From positions 4,687 through 68,686 of the forward strand of contig CAXTCN010000014.1 of the NCBI GenBank assembly GCA_964242575.1: 64,000 nucleotides of DNA, read 5' to 3'. Within the stretch, counting starts at the first letter, position 1. Each line of letters starts with the position of its first letter. Both the position numbers and the translations under genes were made by a program. The stretch comes from JANPPS01 sp964242575 (lineage in GTDB: Bacteria > Pseudomonadota > Alphaproteobacteria > Acetobacterales > Acetobacteraceae). The notes under the pieces were generated by a model, which ran no database searches, was not told the DNA's origin, and worked only from the letters and a program-made list of their open reading frames with translations. This document shows positions 8,303 to 17,004 of this stretch, piece after piece.

Positions 8303-9063
8303 TCCCGGACCAGGAAGCCCAGCCGCCGATAGGTGGACGCCGCGTCCGGCCCAGTCAGGAACGCAAGCAGGGCTTGCGCGTCCGGCCCGGCTTGGCGGGT
8401 GAGCGCGAAGGGATACGTGATGGCCGGGTATGAGCCGTCCGGGAACGTGCCAACTACGCGGACCATGCGGGAGGCCTGGGCGTCGCTGGCGTAGACGATG
8501 CCGAGCGGCGCCTCGCCACGCTCAACCAGCAGCAAGGCAGCGCGGACGTTGTCGGCGCGGGCCAGGCGCGGGGATACGGCATCCCAGATGCCGAGCGTCT
8601 GCAACGCTGCCTGCGCATAGATGCCTACTGGAACGCTGGCCGGGTCGCCGGTCGCGATCCGCCCGTTGGGACCGAGCCGGGCCAGCAAGTCCACGCCGGG
8701 CGCTAAGGTGATCTCGCCCGGCTGGTCCGCTGGCGCCACCAGCACCAAGCGGTTGCCGAGCGGGCTGGGGCGGGAAGCCGGAACGATCAGGTCGCGCTGC
8801 GCCAGGTAGTCCATCCAGGACTCATCGGCGGAGGCGAACAGATCCGCCGGCGCGCCCTGTTCGATCTGCCGGGCCAAGGCGGCGGACGACGCGAAGGAGA
8901 ACCGCGGCGCGACGTGGCCGCGCGCCGCCCAGGCCGCGCCCAGCTCACGCACCGCGTCAGTCAGGCTGGCGGCGGCGAACGCGGTGGCAGTGGCCTGCGC
9001 CTTGGCCTGCAAGGGCAACAACGCGGCGGTGGCAATCAGGACGCGGCGGCGCATTGGCGTCAC
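8299..9063 (-). CDS. modA: molybdate ABC transporter substrate-binding protein ModA
   Basis: Periplasmic binding protein, 254 residues. A Sec-type signal peptide is seen at residues 1-22 (basic 'MRRR', hydrophobic core, 'AQA' end). Family motifs are 'FAAASLTDAVRELG', 'FSFASSAALARQIEQGAPAD' and 'DLFASADESWMDYL', with 'VPVGIYAQAAL' and 'APLGIVYASDA' in the second lobe. The start overlaps the rutE stop by 4 bp, an unusual coupling for a mod operon. No ModE box or Moco riboswitch was recognised upstream. Confidence 0.93.
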   Translation of the reverse strand: MTPMRRRVLIATAALLPLQAKAQATATAFAAASLTDAVRELGAAWAARGHVAPRFSFASSAALARQIEQGAPADLFASADESWMDYLAQRDLIVPASRPSPLGNRLVLVAPADQPGEITLAPGVDLLARLGPNGRIATGDPASVPVGIYAQAALQTLGIWDAVSPRLARADNVRAALLLVERGEAPLGIVYASDAQASRMVRVVGTFPDGSYPAITYPFALTRQAGPDAQALLAFLTGPDAASTYRRLGFLVRE

Positions 9064-9644
9064 TCCAGACGGCAGGCCTCATTGAAATCCAACCGCGGCG
9101 CACGGGGATGCAGCAAGCCGGCGTCGCCATGGCCGAGGTTGATGAGAAAGTTGCTCTTCCACCCGGTCGAGACCATGAACTCGGCATCCACCTTGGCATT
9201 GTCGAAGCCGGACATCGGCCCGGTGTCCAGGCCCGCCGCGCGCGCCGCCATAATCAGGTAGGCCCCCTGCAGCGTGCCGTTGCGGAACGCCGTCGCAGCC
9301 GCCAGCGCGTCGTTGCCCGCGAACCAGGACCGGGCGTCGGCGTGGGGAAACAGCCGCGGCAGGTGTTCGAAGAATTGCGAATCGTGCGCCACGATGCACA
9401 CCACCGGCGCGGCCATGGTCTTGTCCGCGTTGCCGGCGGACAAGGCGGGCTTGAGCCGCTCCTTGGCCTCCATGGTGCGCAGGAACAGGAAACGCGCCGG
9501 CGAGCAGTTGGCCGAGGTCGGACCCATTTTCAGCAGGTCGTACACCCGGCGCAACTCATCGTCCGACACGGCCTGGCCAGTCCAGTGGTAGTGCGTTCGC
9601 GCGCCCCGGAACAGCGTGGCGAGTGCGGTGTCGTCTAGCTGCAC
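9060..9644 (-). CDS. rutE: malonic semialdehyde reductase-like nitroreductase (RutE/HadB type)
   Basis: FMN-dependent oxidoreductase of the nitroreductase fold, 194 residues. The RutE/HadB subgroup is recognised by 'LLKMGPTSANCSPARFLFLR' and by 'AARAAGLDTGPMSGFDNAKV' with 'WKSNFLINLGHGD'. In E. coli RutE reduces malonic semialdehyde to 3-hydroxypropionate at the end of uracil breakdown. No other rut gene is here, so a general detoxifying role is equally likely. It starts 1 bp after nfuA and runs into modA with a 4 bp overlap. Confidence 0.85.
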   Translation of the reverse strand: MQLDDTALATLFRGARTHYHWTGQAVSDDELRRVYDLLKMGPTSANCSPARFLFLRTMEAKERLKPALSAGNADKTMAAPVVCIVAHDSQFFEHLPRLFPHADARSWFAGNDALAAATAFRNGTLQGAYLIMAARAAGLDTGPMSGFDNAKVDAEFMVSTGWKSNFLINLGHGDAGLLHPRAPRLDFNEACRLE

Positions 9645-9645
9645 C

Positions 9646-10203
9646 CTAGTACTCGACCTGCTCCACGCTGGTGACCTCGGGGACGTAATGCCGCAGCATG
9701 TTCTCGATGCCGTGCTTCAGCGTGGCGGACGAGCTTGGGCAGCCGCTGCAAGCGCCCTGCATATGCAGGCGGACCACGCCTTCGCGGTAGCCGCGGAACA
9801 CGATGTCGCCGCCGTCGCCCGCCACCGCCGGGCGCACCCGGGTGTCCAGCAGCTCCTTGATCTGGTCCACGATCTCCTGATCCTCGGGCGCCACGTCCTC
9901 GTCCACCGCATCGTCTTGCCCCTCGACCACCGGGCGGCCGGCGACGAAGTGCTCCACCAGCACGCCGAGCACCTGCGGCCGCAATGACTGCCAGTCCGAC
10001 AGGTCATTCTTGGTGACGGTCACGAAGTCCCCGCCAAAGAATACGCGGGCGACGCCGGGCAGGGCGAACAGCGCGGTGGCGAGCGGGCTGCGCGTTGCCA
10101 GGTCCGGGCCGGCGAAGTCGGCGGTGCCGGCGCCCATAACGTCCCGCCCCGGCAGGAACTTGAGGGTGGCCGGGTTCGGGGTGCCTTCAGTCTCGATGAA
10201 CAT
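9646..10203 (-). CDS. NfuA/NifU-like Fe-S cluster scaffold protein
   Basis: Fe-S carrier of 185 residues with two domains: an Nfu N-terminal domain (about 1-90, 'FIETEGTPNPATLKFLPG', 'GVARVFFGGDFVTVTKN') and a C-terminal NifU domain (about 105-180) holding the cluster-binding 'CSGCPSSS' motif. It delivers 4Fe-4S clusters to apo-proteins. It heads the seven-gene leftward operon and is divergent from the 5'-nucleotidase gene across about 100 bp that should hold both promoters. Confidence 0.92.
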   Translation of the reverse strand: MFIETEGTPNPATLKFLPGRDVMGAGTADFAGPDLATRSPLATALFALPGVARVFFGGDFVTVTKNDLSDWQSLRPQVLGVLVEHFVAGRPVVEGQDDAVDEDVAPEDQEIVDQIKELLDTRVRPAVAGDGGDIVFRGYREGVVRLHMQGACSGCPSSSATLKHGIENMLRHYVPEVTSVEQVEY

Positions 10204-10303
10204 GCGGATACCTCAATGGGGACCTAATGGGTACGGATACGATGCACATTTGGCGAAACGGCAGGCTGATGCAAGTGGCGTCCCGGGTGTGGTAGGCTCG
10301 GCC

Positions 10304-11842
10304 ATGGCCTTAACCCGACGTTTCGCGCTGGGCGCGCTCGGCACGCTTCCCTTGACCCGCATCGCGCGCGGGCAAGCCGCGCACCGGCTGACGGTGCTGC
10401 ACATCAACGACTTCCACTCCCGGCACGAGCCGGTGGACGTGCGCGCCCTGGGCTGCGGCCCGGAGCAGGACGGCTGTTCCGGCGGCAGCGCCCGGCTGGC
10501 GACGCGGATCGCGCTGGAACGCGCCGCCGCCGAGGCCGATGGCCGGGCCGTGCTGGTGCTGGACGCCGGGGACCAGTTCCAGGGCAGCCTGTTCTACACC
10601 GCGCACCACGGCATGGCCGAGCTTGCGGTGCAGCACGCGGTCGGCGTGGACGCGATGGCGGTCGGCAACCACGAGTTTGACAACGGGCCGGAGACGCTGG
10701 GACGCTACGCGGCGGCGGCGCGGTTCCCAGTGCTGTCGGCGAACGTTGACGCTTCCGCTGAACCCACGCTCGTGGACCAGCTGCGGCCGTATGCGCTGTT
10801 CGACCGTGGCGGACTGCGCGTGGGGGTCGTAGGCCTTACCACCACCGAGACCCTGACCTCGTCCTCGCCCGGTCCGCGCGTGCGGATCACTGACCCGGCT
10901 GCCGCGCTGGCACAGGCTGCGCAAGCGGCACGGACCGAGGGCGCGCGGCTTCTCATCGCGCTGTCCCACCTTGGCGTATTGCGCGACTTGGCGCTGGAGG
11001 GTGCCGCGGTCATCGTCGGCGGGCACTCGCACACCCTGCTGTCCAACCAGGAGCCAGGCGCGCTCGGGCCGCATCCCAGCCGGTCGCGGTCCGGGGCGCT
11101 CGTGGTGCAGGCCGGGGCGTATGGCCGGTATGTCGGGCGGCTCGACCTCGACGTGGCGGCGGACGGCACTGTGTTGGCCTATGGTGGGGAGTGCCGGCGC
11201 GTGGACCTCGACGTACCGGAGGACCCGGCCGTCGCCGCCCTCGTCGCGTCCTATGCCGCGCCGTTGCAGGCGTTGCGCGACGCCCCCGTCGGCGTGTTGC
11301 CGGACGCGCTGGACAACGCCTCGTGCCGGTTCACGGCGTGCGCGTTCGGCCGCATGGTGGCCGGTGCCATGCTGGCTGCGGCGAAGGGGGCGGACGCCGC
11401 CATCATGAACGCCGGCGGCCTGCGGACCGGGTTGCGGCCTGGCCCAACGACGCTCGGCGACATCCTCGGCGCGCTGCCGTTCGGCAACACCCTCGCCACC
11501 CTCGGCCTGTCGGGCGCGGACCTGCGCGCGGCGCTGGAGCATGGCTTGAGCCTGTCCGGCCGGGGCGGCTTCCCGCAAACCGCCGGGCTGCGGCTTGAGT
11601 GGAACCTGGGCCTCCCCGCCGGTGAGCGCATCACCCGGATCGAGGTCGGGACGGAGGGGAACTGGGCGCCGCTGGAACCAGGGCGGACCTACTCGGTCGC
11701 AACCAACAGCTTCCTGCGCGCCGGTGGCGACGGGTACATCGTGTTGCGGGACCGTGCCATCGATCCGTATGACGCCGGGCCAGGGATCGCTGAATTAGTG
11801 GCGCAACGGATTACCGGCGTGGACGCTACGCCGCCCCGCTAA
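10304..11842 (+). CDS. exported 5'-nucleotidase / UshA-family metallophosphatase
   Basis: Binuclear-metal phosphoesterase expected in the periplasm, releasing phosphate from nucleotides or related esters. The N-terminal signal is twin-arginine-like ('MALTRRFALGALG', cleavage after 'ARGQA'). Metal-site motifs appear in order: 'LHINDFHSRHEP', 'VLDAGDQFQGS', 'VGNHEFDNG', 'ALSHLG', 'VGGHSHT'. The C-terminal nucleotidase domain has 'NAGGLRTGL' and 'NSFLRAGGDGY'. The start is the ATG at 10304, because it begins the signal peptide; the frame is open further upstream into the promoter region. Length 512 aa. Confidence 0.9.
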   Translation: MALTRRFALGALGTLPLTRIARGQAAHRLTVLHINDFHSRHEPVDVRALGCGPEQDGCSGGSARLATRIALERAAAEADGRAVLVLDAGDQFQGSLFYTAHHGMAELAVQHAVGVDAMAVGNHEFDNGPETLGRYAAAARFPVLSANVDASAEPTLVDQLRPYALFDRGGLRVGVVGLTTTETLTSSSPGPRVRITDPAAALAQAAQAARTEGARLLIALSHLGVLRDLALEGAAVIVGGHSHTLLSNQEPGALGPHPSRSRSGALVVQAGAYGRYVGRLDLDVAADGTVLAYGGECRRVDLDVPEDPAVAALVASYAAPLQALRDAPVGVLPDALDNASCRFTACAFGRMVAGAMLAAAKGADAAIMNAGGLRTGLRPGPTTLGDILGALPFGNTLATLGLSGADLRAALEHGLSLSGRGGFPQTAGLRLEWNLGLPAGERITRIEVGTEGNWAPLEPGRTYSVATNSFLRAGGDGYIVLRDRAIDPYDAGPGIAELVAQRITGVDATPPR

Positions 11843-12020
11843 CTCCCGCTAACATTTATTGACAAATCCATGCAGTCTCGTACACCGGCCGCGAATGGTG
11901 GGTCGGGCGCTTCCGTATGGGCCGCAATTTACCGCTGCTCGGGCTTCCTGCGTGATCGACCTCGGGCCGCCGCGGCACCCAGCATTGCTCACGTCGGCGT
12001 TCCAGAAGCTGGCGAGCCAT

Positions 12021-12491
12021 ATGGACATCGGCTGGGACGTCGACGGCACGCTCATCAACCATCCAGCGTCCCCGTTGCTGCACCAGTTCATCCTGGCGAC
12101 GCCGCATATCCGGCATGTTATCGTGACGTTCCGCAGCGAGCGGCGGCACGGCAAGCCCTGGTCGACGCTGGCCAGCTACCGCGGCGCGCCTGGTCCGGCC
12201 GCGTTCAAGCAAGTGATCTACATGCCCGACGCGATGTGGGACGAGTTCGCCATTGCCCGCGAGGCACGGCAACAGAACGCATGGCCGATGCTTGGCCGCC
12301 TGCTGCGGTTCCGCAAGCCGGCGTGGAACGAGGCGTATCGGACTTGGAAAGGCTTAGTGTGCCAACGGGAGGGCGTCACCGCGCTGGTGGATGACCTGAC
12401 GCGCATGGTGGCGGACGGATGCCAGCGCCACGGGGTCGAACTGTTCCACCCCGGCGACTTCCTGCCCACGAGCGCGTCCAAAAGCGCATAG
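12021..12491 (+). CDS. orphan HAD-like hydrolase domain protein
   Basis: Protein of about 156 residues, not confidently assigned. It starts with the HAD motif I pattern 'MDIGWDVDGTLINHP' (DxDGT/L). A candidate motif II Thr lies in 'HVIVTFRSERRHGKPW', and candidate acidic motif residues in 'ALVDDLTRMVADG'. No membrane segment is seen. The start at 12021 is chosen because motif I begins there, although the frame is open back to 11859 and the ribosome site is weak. It ends just before the accessory region. A phosphatase, or a nucleic-acid 3'-phosphatase-like role, is possible but unproven. Confidence 0.5.
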   Translation: MDIGWDVDGTLINHPASPLLHQFILATPHIRHVIVTFRSERRHGKPWSTLASYRGAPGPAAFKQVIYMPDAMWDEFAIAREARQQNAWPMLGRLLRFRKPAWNEAYRTWKGLVCQREGVTALVDDLTRMVADGCQRHGVELFHPGDFLPTSASKSA

Positions 12492-12700
12492 CACCATCCA
12501 CCTGGCGCGTTGCCGTTCCTGGCTGGCGTGAGGCGATAGGCGGGCGGGCGGGCTTGCGGAGGGCTTCACTTAATGTCGGCTGGCGCTTTGCTGTCCGGTC
12601 GGAGCAGGGCGACACGTTTCTTAACTAGTCAGAGGCGATGCTTGGGCCGGTTCATCCGCTGGCGCACTCAATCGGCATTGCATCCATCAACGGCGTCTAG
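12492..12700. other. gene-free stretch at the left border of the exopolysaccharide region
   Basis: I see no convincing gene here. The stretch contains a short GGCG-rich run (about 12539-12552) and several in-frame stops on both strands. Together with the fragment that follows, it reads as decayed DNA marking the change from core genes to the accessory region. Confidence 0.4.
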
Positions 12701-12910
12701 GAGGCATGGCGGCGACCAACCGCAACTTCTATATCTACCAATGGCTTGGGCCTCTGTTTCTTGAAAGATGCCTACGCAGGCACGCCAACTACAGACCGTA
12801 ACCTTCATGTCAACGGCATCGACATGAACGGTGCATTAGTGTCCAACAGCGCTGCGGCGCCCATGGGCGAGGGCACCGCCCACGTCACGATCTTGGCGCC
12901 ATTGTCCTGA
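12701..12910 (+). pseudogene. remnant of a carbohydrate-binding module
   Basis: The frame from 12701 to the TGA at 12908 encodes 'DAYAGTPTTDRNLHVNGI' (12767-12820) followed by 'NGALVSN' and a terminal 'HVTILAPLS'. That pattern matches the Ca-dependent carbohydrate-binding domain (CBM36/CBM60-like) seen at the end of secreted polysaccharide-active proteins, where it usually reads 'DaygG-Tp-tDRNLYVd-I'. Only about 50 residues survive; no start and no catalytic domain lie upstream. It fits a lost extracellular glycan enzyme at the edge of the polysaccharide region. The assignment rests on recalled motif similarity. Confidence 0.45.
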
Positions 12911-13144
12911 CACAAGCGCGGCGCATGGTCTGGTTTGGGGAGCACAGCAAAGCTTGACGCCAGTCTATGTGACGCGATCCCTAGTTTTTGATCCTACTGT
13001 TATGGCCTGGCTACCAAGGCGGTGTGCAAAAAATGTTGACACGCAAGCGCGCGACTGTTAATTAAGGAATGACCTTGGTCCAAGTTGAAGTGCTGCGTGA
13101 AGCAGTCCCGTATCCGGGCCAAGCTAGTAGTGGAGAGTAATAAG

Positions 13145-15409
13145 GTGCCGGATACGTCGGTAGCGAGATCGTCACAGTCGACGTCTCCAGCTCTGTTGTC
13201 TTCTGAAGACGCTGCGTTTGCAGGTCTTAGAACAAGCCAGCCCAGTATTGGCACCGTTTTGGCCGCAATCTGGCGGCATCGTTTCTTGTTCACTGCGGTA
13301 TGCCTCCTGGTGCTTGGCTCTGGTGTTGCACTCATCGTCGGACTGCGTCCAGTCTACCAGTCGCAGGCGATGCTCCTCATCGACCCGCGGCAGTCGCATT
13401 TCGCCAACATCCCATCCGTTGTCGAAACGCCCGCCCAGGCAAGCGACCTTAATTTCGTGCGCAGCGAGCAACTCATTCTCGCCTCGAACGAGTTGGCCCA
13501 GCGCGTCGTAAAGCGTTTAAGCCTGGAGGACGACCCCGACTTCATGCAGCGGCCATCGCCGCTCTCGCTGCTGACAGCCCGGGTTGTATCCCTGCTTGGC
13601 ATTGAGCAGAGCGACAACGAGCCGCAGCCCGCGCAAGGTCCGGACGTGGCGCTTTTGATTTACCAGCAGCGCTTGTCAGTATTCAACGACGGGAAGTCGT
13701 TCGTCATTCAAGTCGGCTTCAGCCATGCCGATCCAGCGAAGGCGCGCGCAATCCTTGCCGCGCATCTTGAGCTCTATCTGAACGACCAGAGGGCACGTAA
13801 GGAGCTGGTGATCGCCAAGGCTGGGCGGTGGCTGGACCAGGAGCTGGCGCGGTTGCGCGACAAAGTGCAGCAATCCGAGCAGCAACTTCAAGCGTTCCGA
13901 GACCAGAACCGACTGGTTCGTAGTGGTGGCGAAACCATCAGCGGCCGGCAGCTCTCCGACGTCACCGCGCAGCTCGCCCGCGCACGCGGGGACCTGTCGC
14001 GCTTGTCAGCGCGCAGCAAGGAAGTCTCGAACGGCCGGCCTGATAGCGCCGTGCTCAACTCTGATCTTGTCCAGCGCCTGCGCCAACAGGAGGCAACGCT
14101 CAGCAGCGAGGTCGCTCAGCTACAGCAGCGCTATGGCTCCGGCCACCAAAAGCTGACGGAGTTGCGGCTGGCTCTGGCCGACGTCCAAAGCAGGACCCGG
14201 TCTGAGATCGCACGCTTTAGCGCGTCCACGTCGAGCGACGTCGCTATATCCCGGTCCGACGTTCAGCAGCTTGAATACCAGGTTGCAAATCTCGAGCGGC
14301 AAGCCGTCGCCACCAGCCAGGCAGAGCTTTCGGCGAGCCAGCTTGACCGGGAGACCGAGGCCGACCGGCGCCTGTACTCAGACCTTCTCACACGCTCGAA
14401 GCAGGTTGCGATCCAAAAGGAGGTTCAGGAGCCTGACGCACGGGTCGTGTCGACGCCATCGCTTCCTGTCACTCCTGTCAGCCCACGCCGCGGATTATTG
14501 TTCGTCATCGCCGCCGCTGTCGCCGCCGTGATCGCCGGCGGGCTCGTGCTGCTGCTTGACCGCTTCCGCCAGCATACCCGGTCCCTGGCTGAGATGGAGG
14601 CCTATCACGGTGTCGCTGGTTTGGGCGCCCTGCCGTACATTCGCCGCCTCCGTCTGGCCGATGCATCCCGCAAGGCCTCGAGGCTGCGGAACTCCGGTTT
14701 CTCCACTGCCCTGCAAGTCATCGGCAACTCGATAGCGCTTCGGATGCAGGACAGCGGTTCAAAGGTCATCGTCGTCGCGTCCTCAAGCCGTGGCGACGGC
14801 CGGACAAGCCTTGCCGTGTTGCTGGCCCGTAGCTTTGCCGAAAAAGGCGAGCGCGTGCTGCTGATCGATGCCGACCTGCGGCGGCGCGGCGTAACCAGCT
14901 GTTTTGGGTTGGAGCCGGTTCCGGGTCTGATCGATGCAGTATGGGCCAACGGTGGCTTACAGGAGTTCGTTGTGGCGGGCGCCGGCCAAGAACCGCAAAC
15001 CGCCCGCTCGTCGGGCAAGGAGCTCGCGTTCGACGTGCTGCCGGCCGGTTGGGACCGTGCGGACCCGCACACCATCCTGCACCGGACGGCGCTCCGGTCG
15101 CTCGTTGCGGAGGCCCGAGCGCGCTATGGTGCCGTAATCATCGACACGCCACCGTTGACAGAGGTGGACGATGCGCTCGCTTTCGTGGTCGAAGCCGACG
15201 CGACGGTTTTGGCCGTCCGATGGGGCCGCACGTCCGACCGCGCTCTAAAGGCTACGCTGCGCCGCCTGCAACTCGCCAACGCGCACATCGTCGGAGCGGT
15301 GCTGAACGGCACGACATCAGGCTCGCAAGAAGTCGCGCCGAAGTCGGGCCTGGGCAACTCGAACGGATCGCTCGATTGGGCGAAGGCGTATCTTGCTGAT
15401 CGCGGTTAG
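13145..15409 (+). CDS. polysaccharide co-polymerase with BY-kinase-like domain (Wzc/ExoP type)
   Basis: Inner-membrane chain-length and tyrosine-autokinase protein, 754 residues. Order: a first membrane helix at about 48-68 ('FLFTAVCLLVLGSGVALIV'), a Wzz domain ('VYQSQAMLLIDPRQSHF'), a long coiled coil (about 220-400), the second membrane helix near 455-475, then the ATPase domain. Walker A is 'SSSRGDGRTSLA' with Arg553 in place of the usual Lys; Walker A' is 'VLLIDADLRRRGV'; Walker B 'AVIIDTPPLTEVDDA'. The C-terminus has a single Tyr and no tyrosine cluster. The start is the GTG at 13145 because GGAGAG lies 7 bp upstream; the frame continues to 13085 without such a site. The stop overlaps the next gene by 17 bp. 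Confidence 0.9.
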   Translation: MPDTSVARSSQSTSPALLSSEDAAFAGLRTSQPSIGTVLAAIWRHRFLFTAVCLLVLGSGVALIVGLRPVYQSQAMLLIDPRQSHFANIPSVVETPAQASDLNFVRSEQLILASNELAQRVVKRLSLEDDPDFMQRPSPLSLLTARVVSLLGIEQSDNEPQPAQGPDVALLIYQQRLSVFNDGKSFVIQVGFSHADPAKARAILAAHLELYLNDQRARKELVIAKAGRWLDQELARLRDKVQQSEQQLQAFRDQNRLVRSGGETISGRQLSDVTAQLARARGDLSRLSARSKEVSNGRPDSAVLNSDLVQRLRQQEATLSSEVAQLQQRYGSGHQKLTELRLALADVQSRTRSEIARFSASTSSDVAISRSDVQQLEYQVANLERQAVATSQAELSASQLDRETEADRRLYSDLLTRSKQVAIQKEVQEPDARVVSTPSLPVTPVSPRRGLLFVIAAAVAAVIAGGLVLLLDRFRQHTRSLAEMEAYHGVAGLGALPYIRRLRLADASRKASRLRNSGFSTALQVIGNSIALRMQDSGSKVIVVASSSRGDGRTSLAVLLARSFAEKGERVLLIDADLRRRGVTSCFGLEPVPGLIDAVWANGGLQEFVVAGAGQEPQTARSSGKELAFDVLPAGWDRADPHTILHRTALRSLVAEARARYGAVIIDTPPLTEVDDALAFVVEADATVLAVRWGRTSDRALKATLRRLQLANAHIVGAVLNGTTSGSQEVAPKSGLGNSNGSLDWAKAYLADRG

Positions 15410-16799
15410 GCAACGCGGCTTAGCCGCCTTGCTCACTTTCGCCCTTGGCATCAATCCGTCCATGGTTTGCGCCATACAGCTAAGCTCCGACACTGCAACT
15501 CCAGTAAACGAGTTGTTAGCCACCATTGGCGTGGGTACGCATTTCAACTTTTCCAACACGCCATACACCGAACGCTATGAGGAAGTGCGGACGAAGCTGC
15601 TGGCACTCGGCATCCATCAGGTGCGGGACTCGCTGAATAGCCACATTCTGGATTTAGCGGATCATGGCATCCGGACAATGGTAGTCGCTGAGTCTGCCCC
15701 GGGAGGTCCGGAAGCTTTCCAAAGGCAAATTGTGGCGTTGAATGCGGGTCGGCCGCCCGGCAAACTTGCCGTCGATGCCATTGAGGGCCCCAACGAGCCA
15801 GACCAGTTCTGGTCTCGGCTTGGGCTGTCATTCGAAGGCCAAGGTTTCCCGGACGGCGTCGTCGCGTTCCAGCGCAAGCTCTTTTCCGCGCTCAAACGCG
15901 ATCCACGCACTCGGGACCTTCCATTAATCGGCCCGGCGCTCGGCCCGGCCGCTGCGCCAGGGGCGCCGCCGATCCCAGCCTTGGCCGAGTTACGCCACTA
16001 CGTGGACTGGGGCGGCTTCCATCCCTATCCCTACGGAGGCGATTCAACCGGCGCAGATTACCCCTACGGCGGACTGCGCTCATTCGAGCGTCACGGCACA
16101 CACCCGTCGGTCACCCTGGCCCAGGATGGAAGCGTCTGGCGCTTCTACCGGACGATGTATGGTGACCGGCCAGCGGCGGCGACGGAAACCGGCTATCCAA
16201 CCGATAAAGCGCATACCTCAGAAGCGTTGCAGGCACGCTACCTGCCCCGCCTCTATGCGGAGTACTTCGCCCGCGGCATCCGGCGCACTTACATCTACCA
16301 ACTCGTGGACACTGAGCTTGACCCGAAACGCGAGGACCCCGAGCAAAGCTTTGGCCTACTTCGCGCAGATCTCTCAGAACGTCCTGCTTACACTGCCCTG
16401 GCGGAGTTTACCGGGCTGTTGCGGGGTGACCGGACCGGCTGCGACCAGGCAAAACCAGGCCACGACGTGGCTGACCTCGGCTTGGATTTGTCTGTTCAGG
16501 GCACGAATGCATACCCCGACACAACGCGTCTAAAGCACTTGTTCCTCCGCCAAAACCAAGGCAGGTTGCTGTTGCTGCTGTGGCATGAGGTGTCGGGGGA
16601 GGATGCCTCGACCAATCCGCGGGCAACGCTGGACGTTTCCCCCATGCTCGTCACGCTCCGCCCAAGTCGACCGATTCGTACCGTCCTGCACCGGCTTGCC
16701 GAGCCGAGCCGCATCCCGGGGTCTGGATCAGATCAAAATCCGGCTTTGTTGGAAATCTCCGTGCCCGACGCGCTTACGATTCTTGAGATATGCTCCTGA
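15393..16799 (+). CDS. secreted glycoside hydrolase-like protein (clan GH-A type)
   Basis: 468 residues beginning with a signal peptide ('AVRQRGLAALLTFALGI', cleavage near 'MVCA'). The barrel-type pattern is seen in 'DAIEGPNEPDQFW' (candidate acid/base Glu135 after Asn) and 'AATETGYPTDK' (candidate nucleophile Glu265), with 'WGGFHPYPYGG' and 'TYIYQLVDTE' between and after. Such hydrolases in exopolysaccharide loci often trim or remodel the polymer in the periplasm. The start is TTG at 15393, with GAAGG 6 bp upstream; it overlaps the co-polymerase gene by 17 bp, so the two are coupled. Substrate unknown. Confidence 0.75.
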   Translation: MLIAVRQRGLAALLTFALGINPSMVCAIQLSSDTATPVNELLATIGVGTHFNFSNTPYTERYEEVRTKLLALGIHQVRDSLNSHILDLADHGIRTMVVAESAPGGPEAFQRQIVALNAGRPPGKLAVDAIEGPNEPDQFWSRLGLSFEGQGFPDGVVAFQRKLFSALKRDPRTRDLPLIGPALGPAAAPGAPPIPALAELRHYVDWGGFHPYPYGGDSTGADYPYGGLRSFERHGTHPSVTLAQDGSVWRFYRTMYGDRPAAATETGYPTDKAHTSEALQARYLPRLYAEYFARGIRRTYIYQLVDTELDPKREDPEQSFGLLRADLSERPAYTALAEFTGLLRGDRTGCDQAKPGHDVADLGLDLSVQGTNAYPDTTRLKHLFLRQNQGRLLLLLWHEVSGEDASTNPRATLDVSPMLVTLRPSRPIRTVLHRLAEPSRIPGSGSDQNPALLEISVPDALTILEICS

Positions 16800-16833
16800 A
16801 CACCCTGATCGCACAGTTGTCGTTGCGGCTCAC

Positions 16834-17004
16834 TTAGGCTCCTGCCATTTGGCAATCAATGGATGGTTTGAGCAGGGAGGTGATTAGGTGTTCAGCCTCC
16901 GGGTGTGGTGGCGCGGGCTGAGCTTGAATTCGCCACTTGGCGACGGTGGCGCGGCTTAGCCCGTAGCGCCGGGCTAAGGGCCTGAACTGAATAATCGCTA
17001 CAAT
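16834..17004 (-). pseudogene. transposase remnant (N-terminal helix-turn-helix)
   Basis: Read on the minus strand, about 50 codons give 'RPLARRYGLSRATVAKWRIQ' (from 16983 downward), then a proline-rich linker and 'EAEHLITSLLKPSID', ending at a TAA (16834-16836). This is the helix-turn-helix start of IS481/IS630-like transposases. No DDE domain follows, so it is a small relic. It lies just after the glycoside hydrolase gene, in a 1.1 kb gene-poor gap inside the exopolysaccharide region. Confidence 0.55.
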
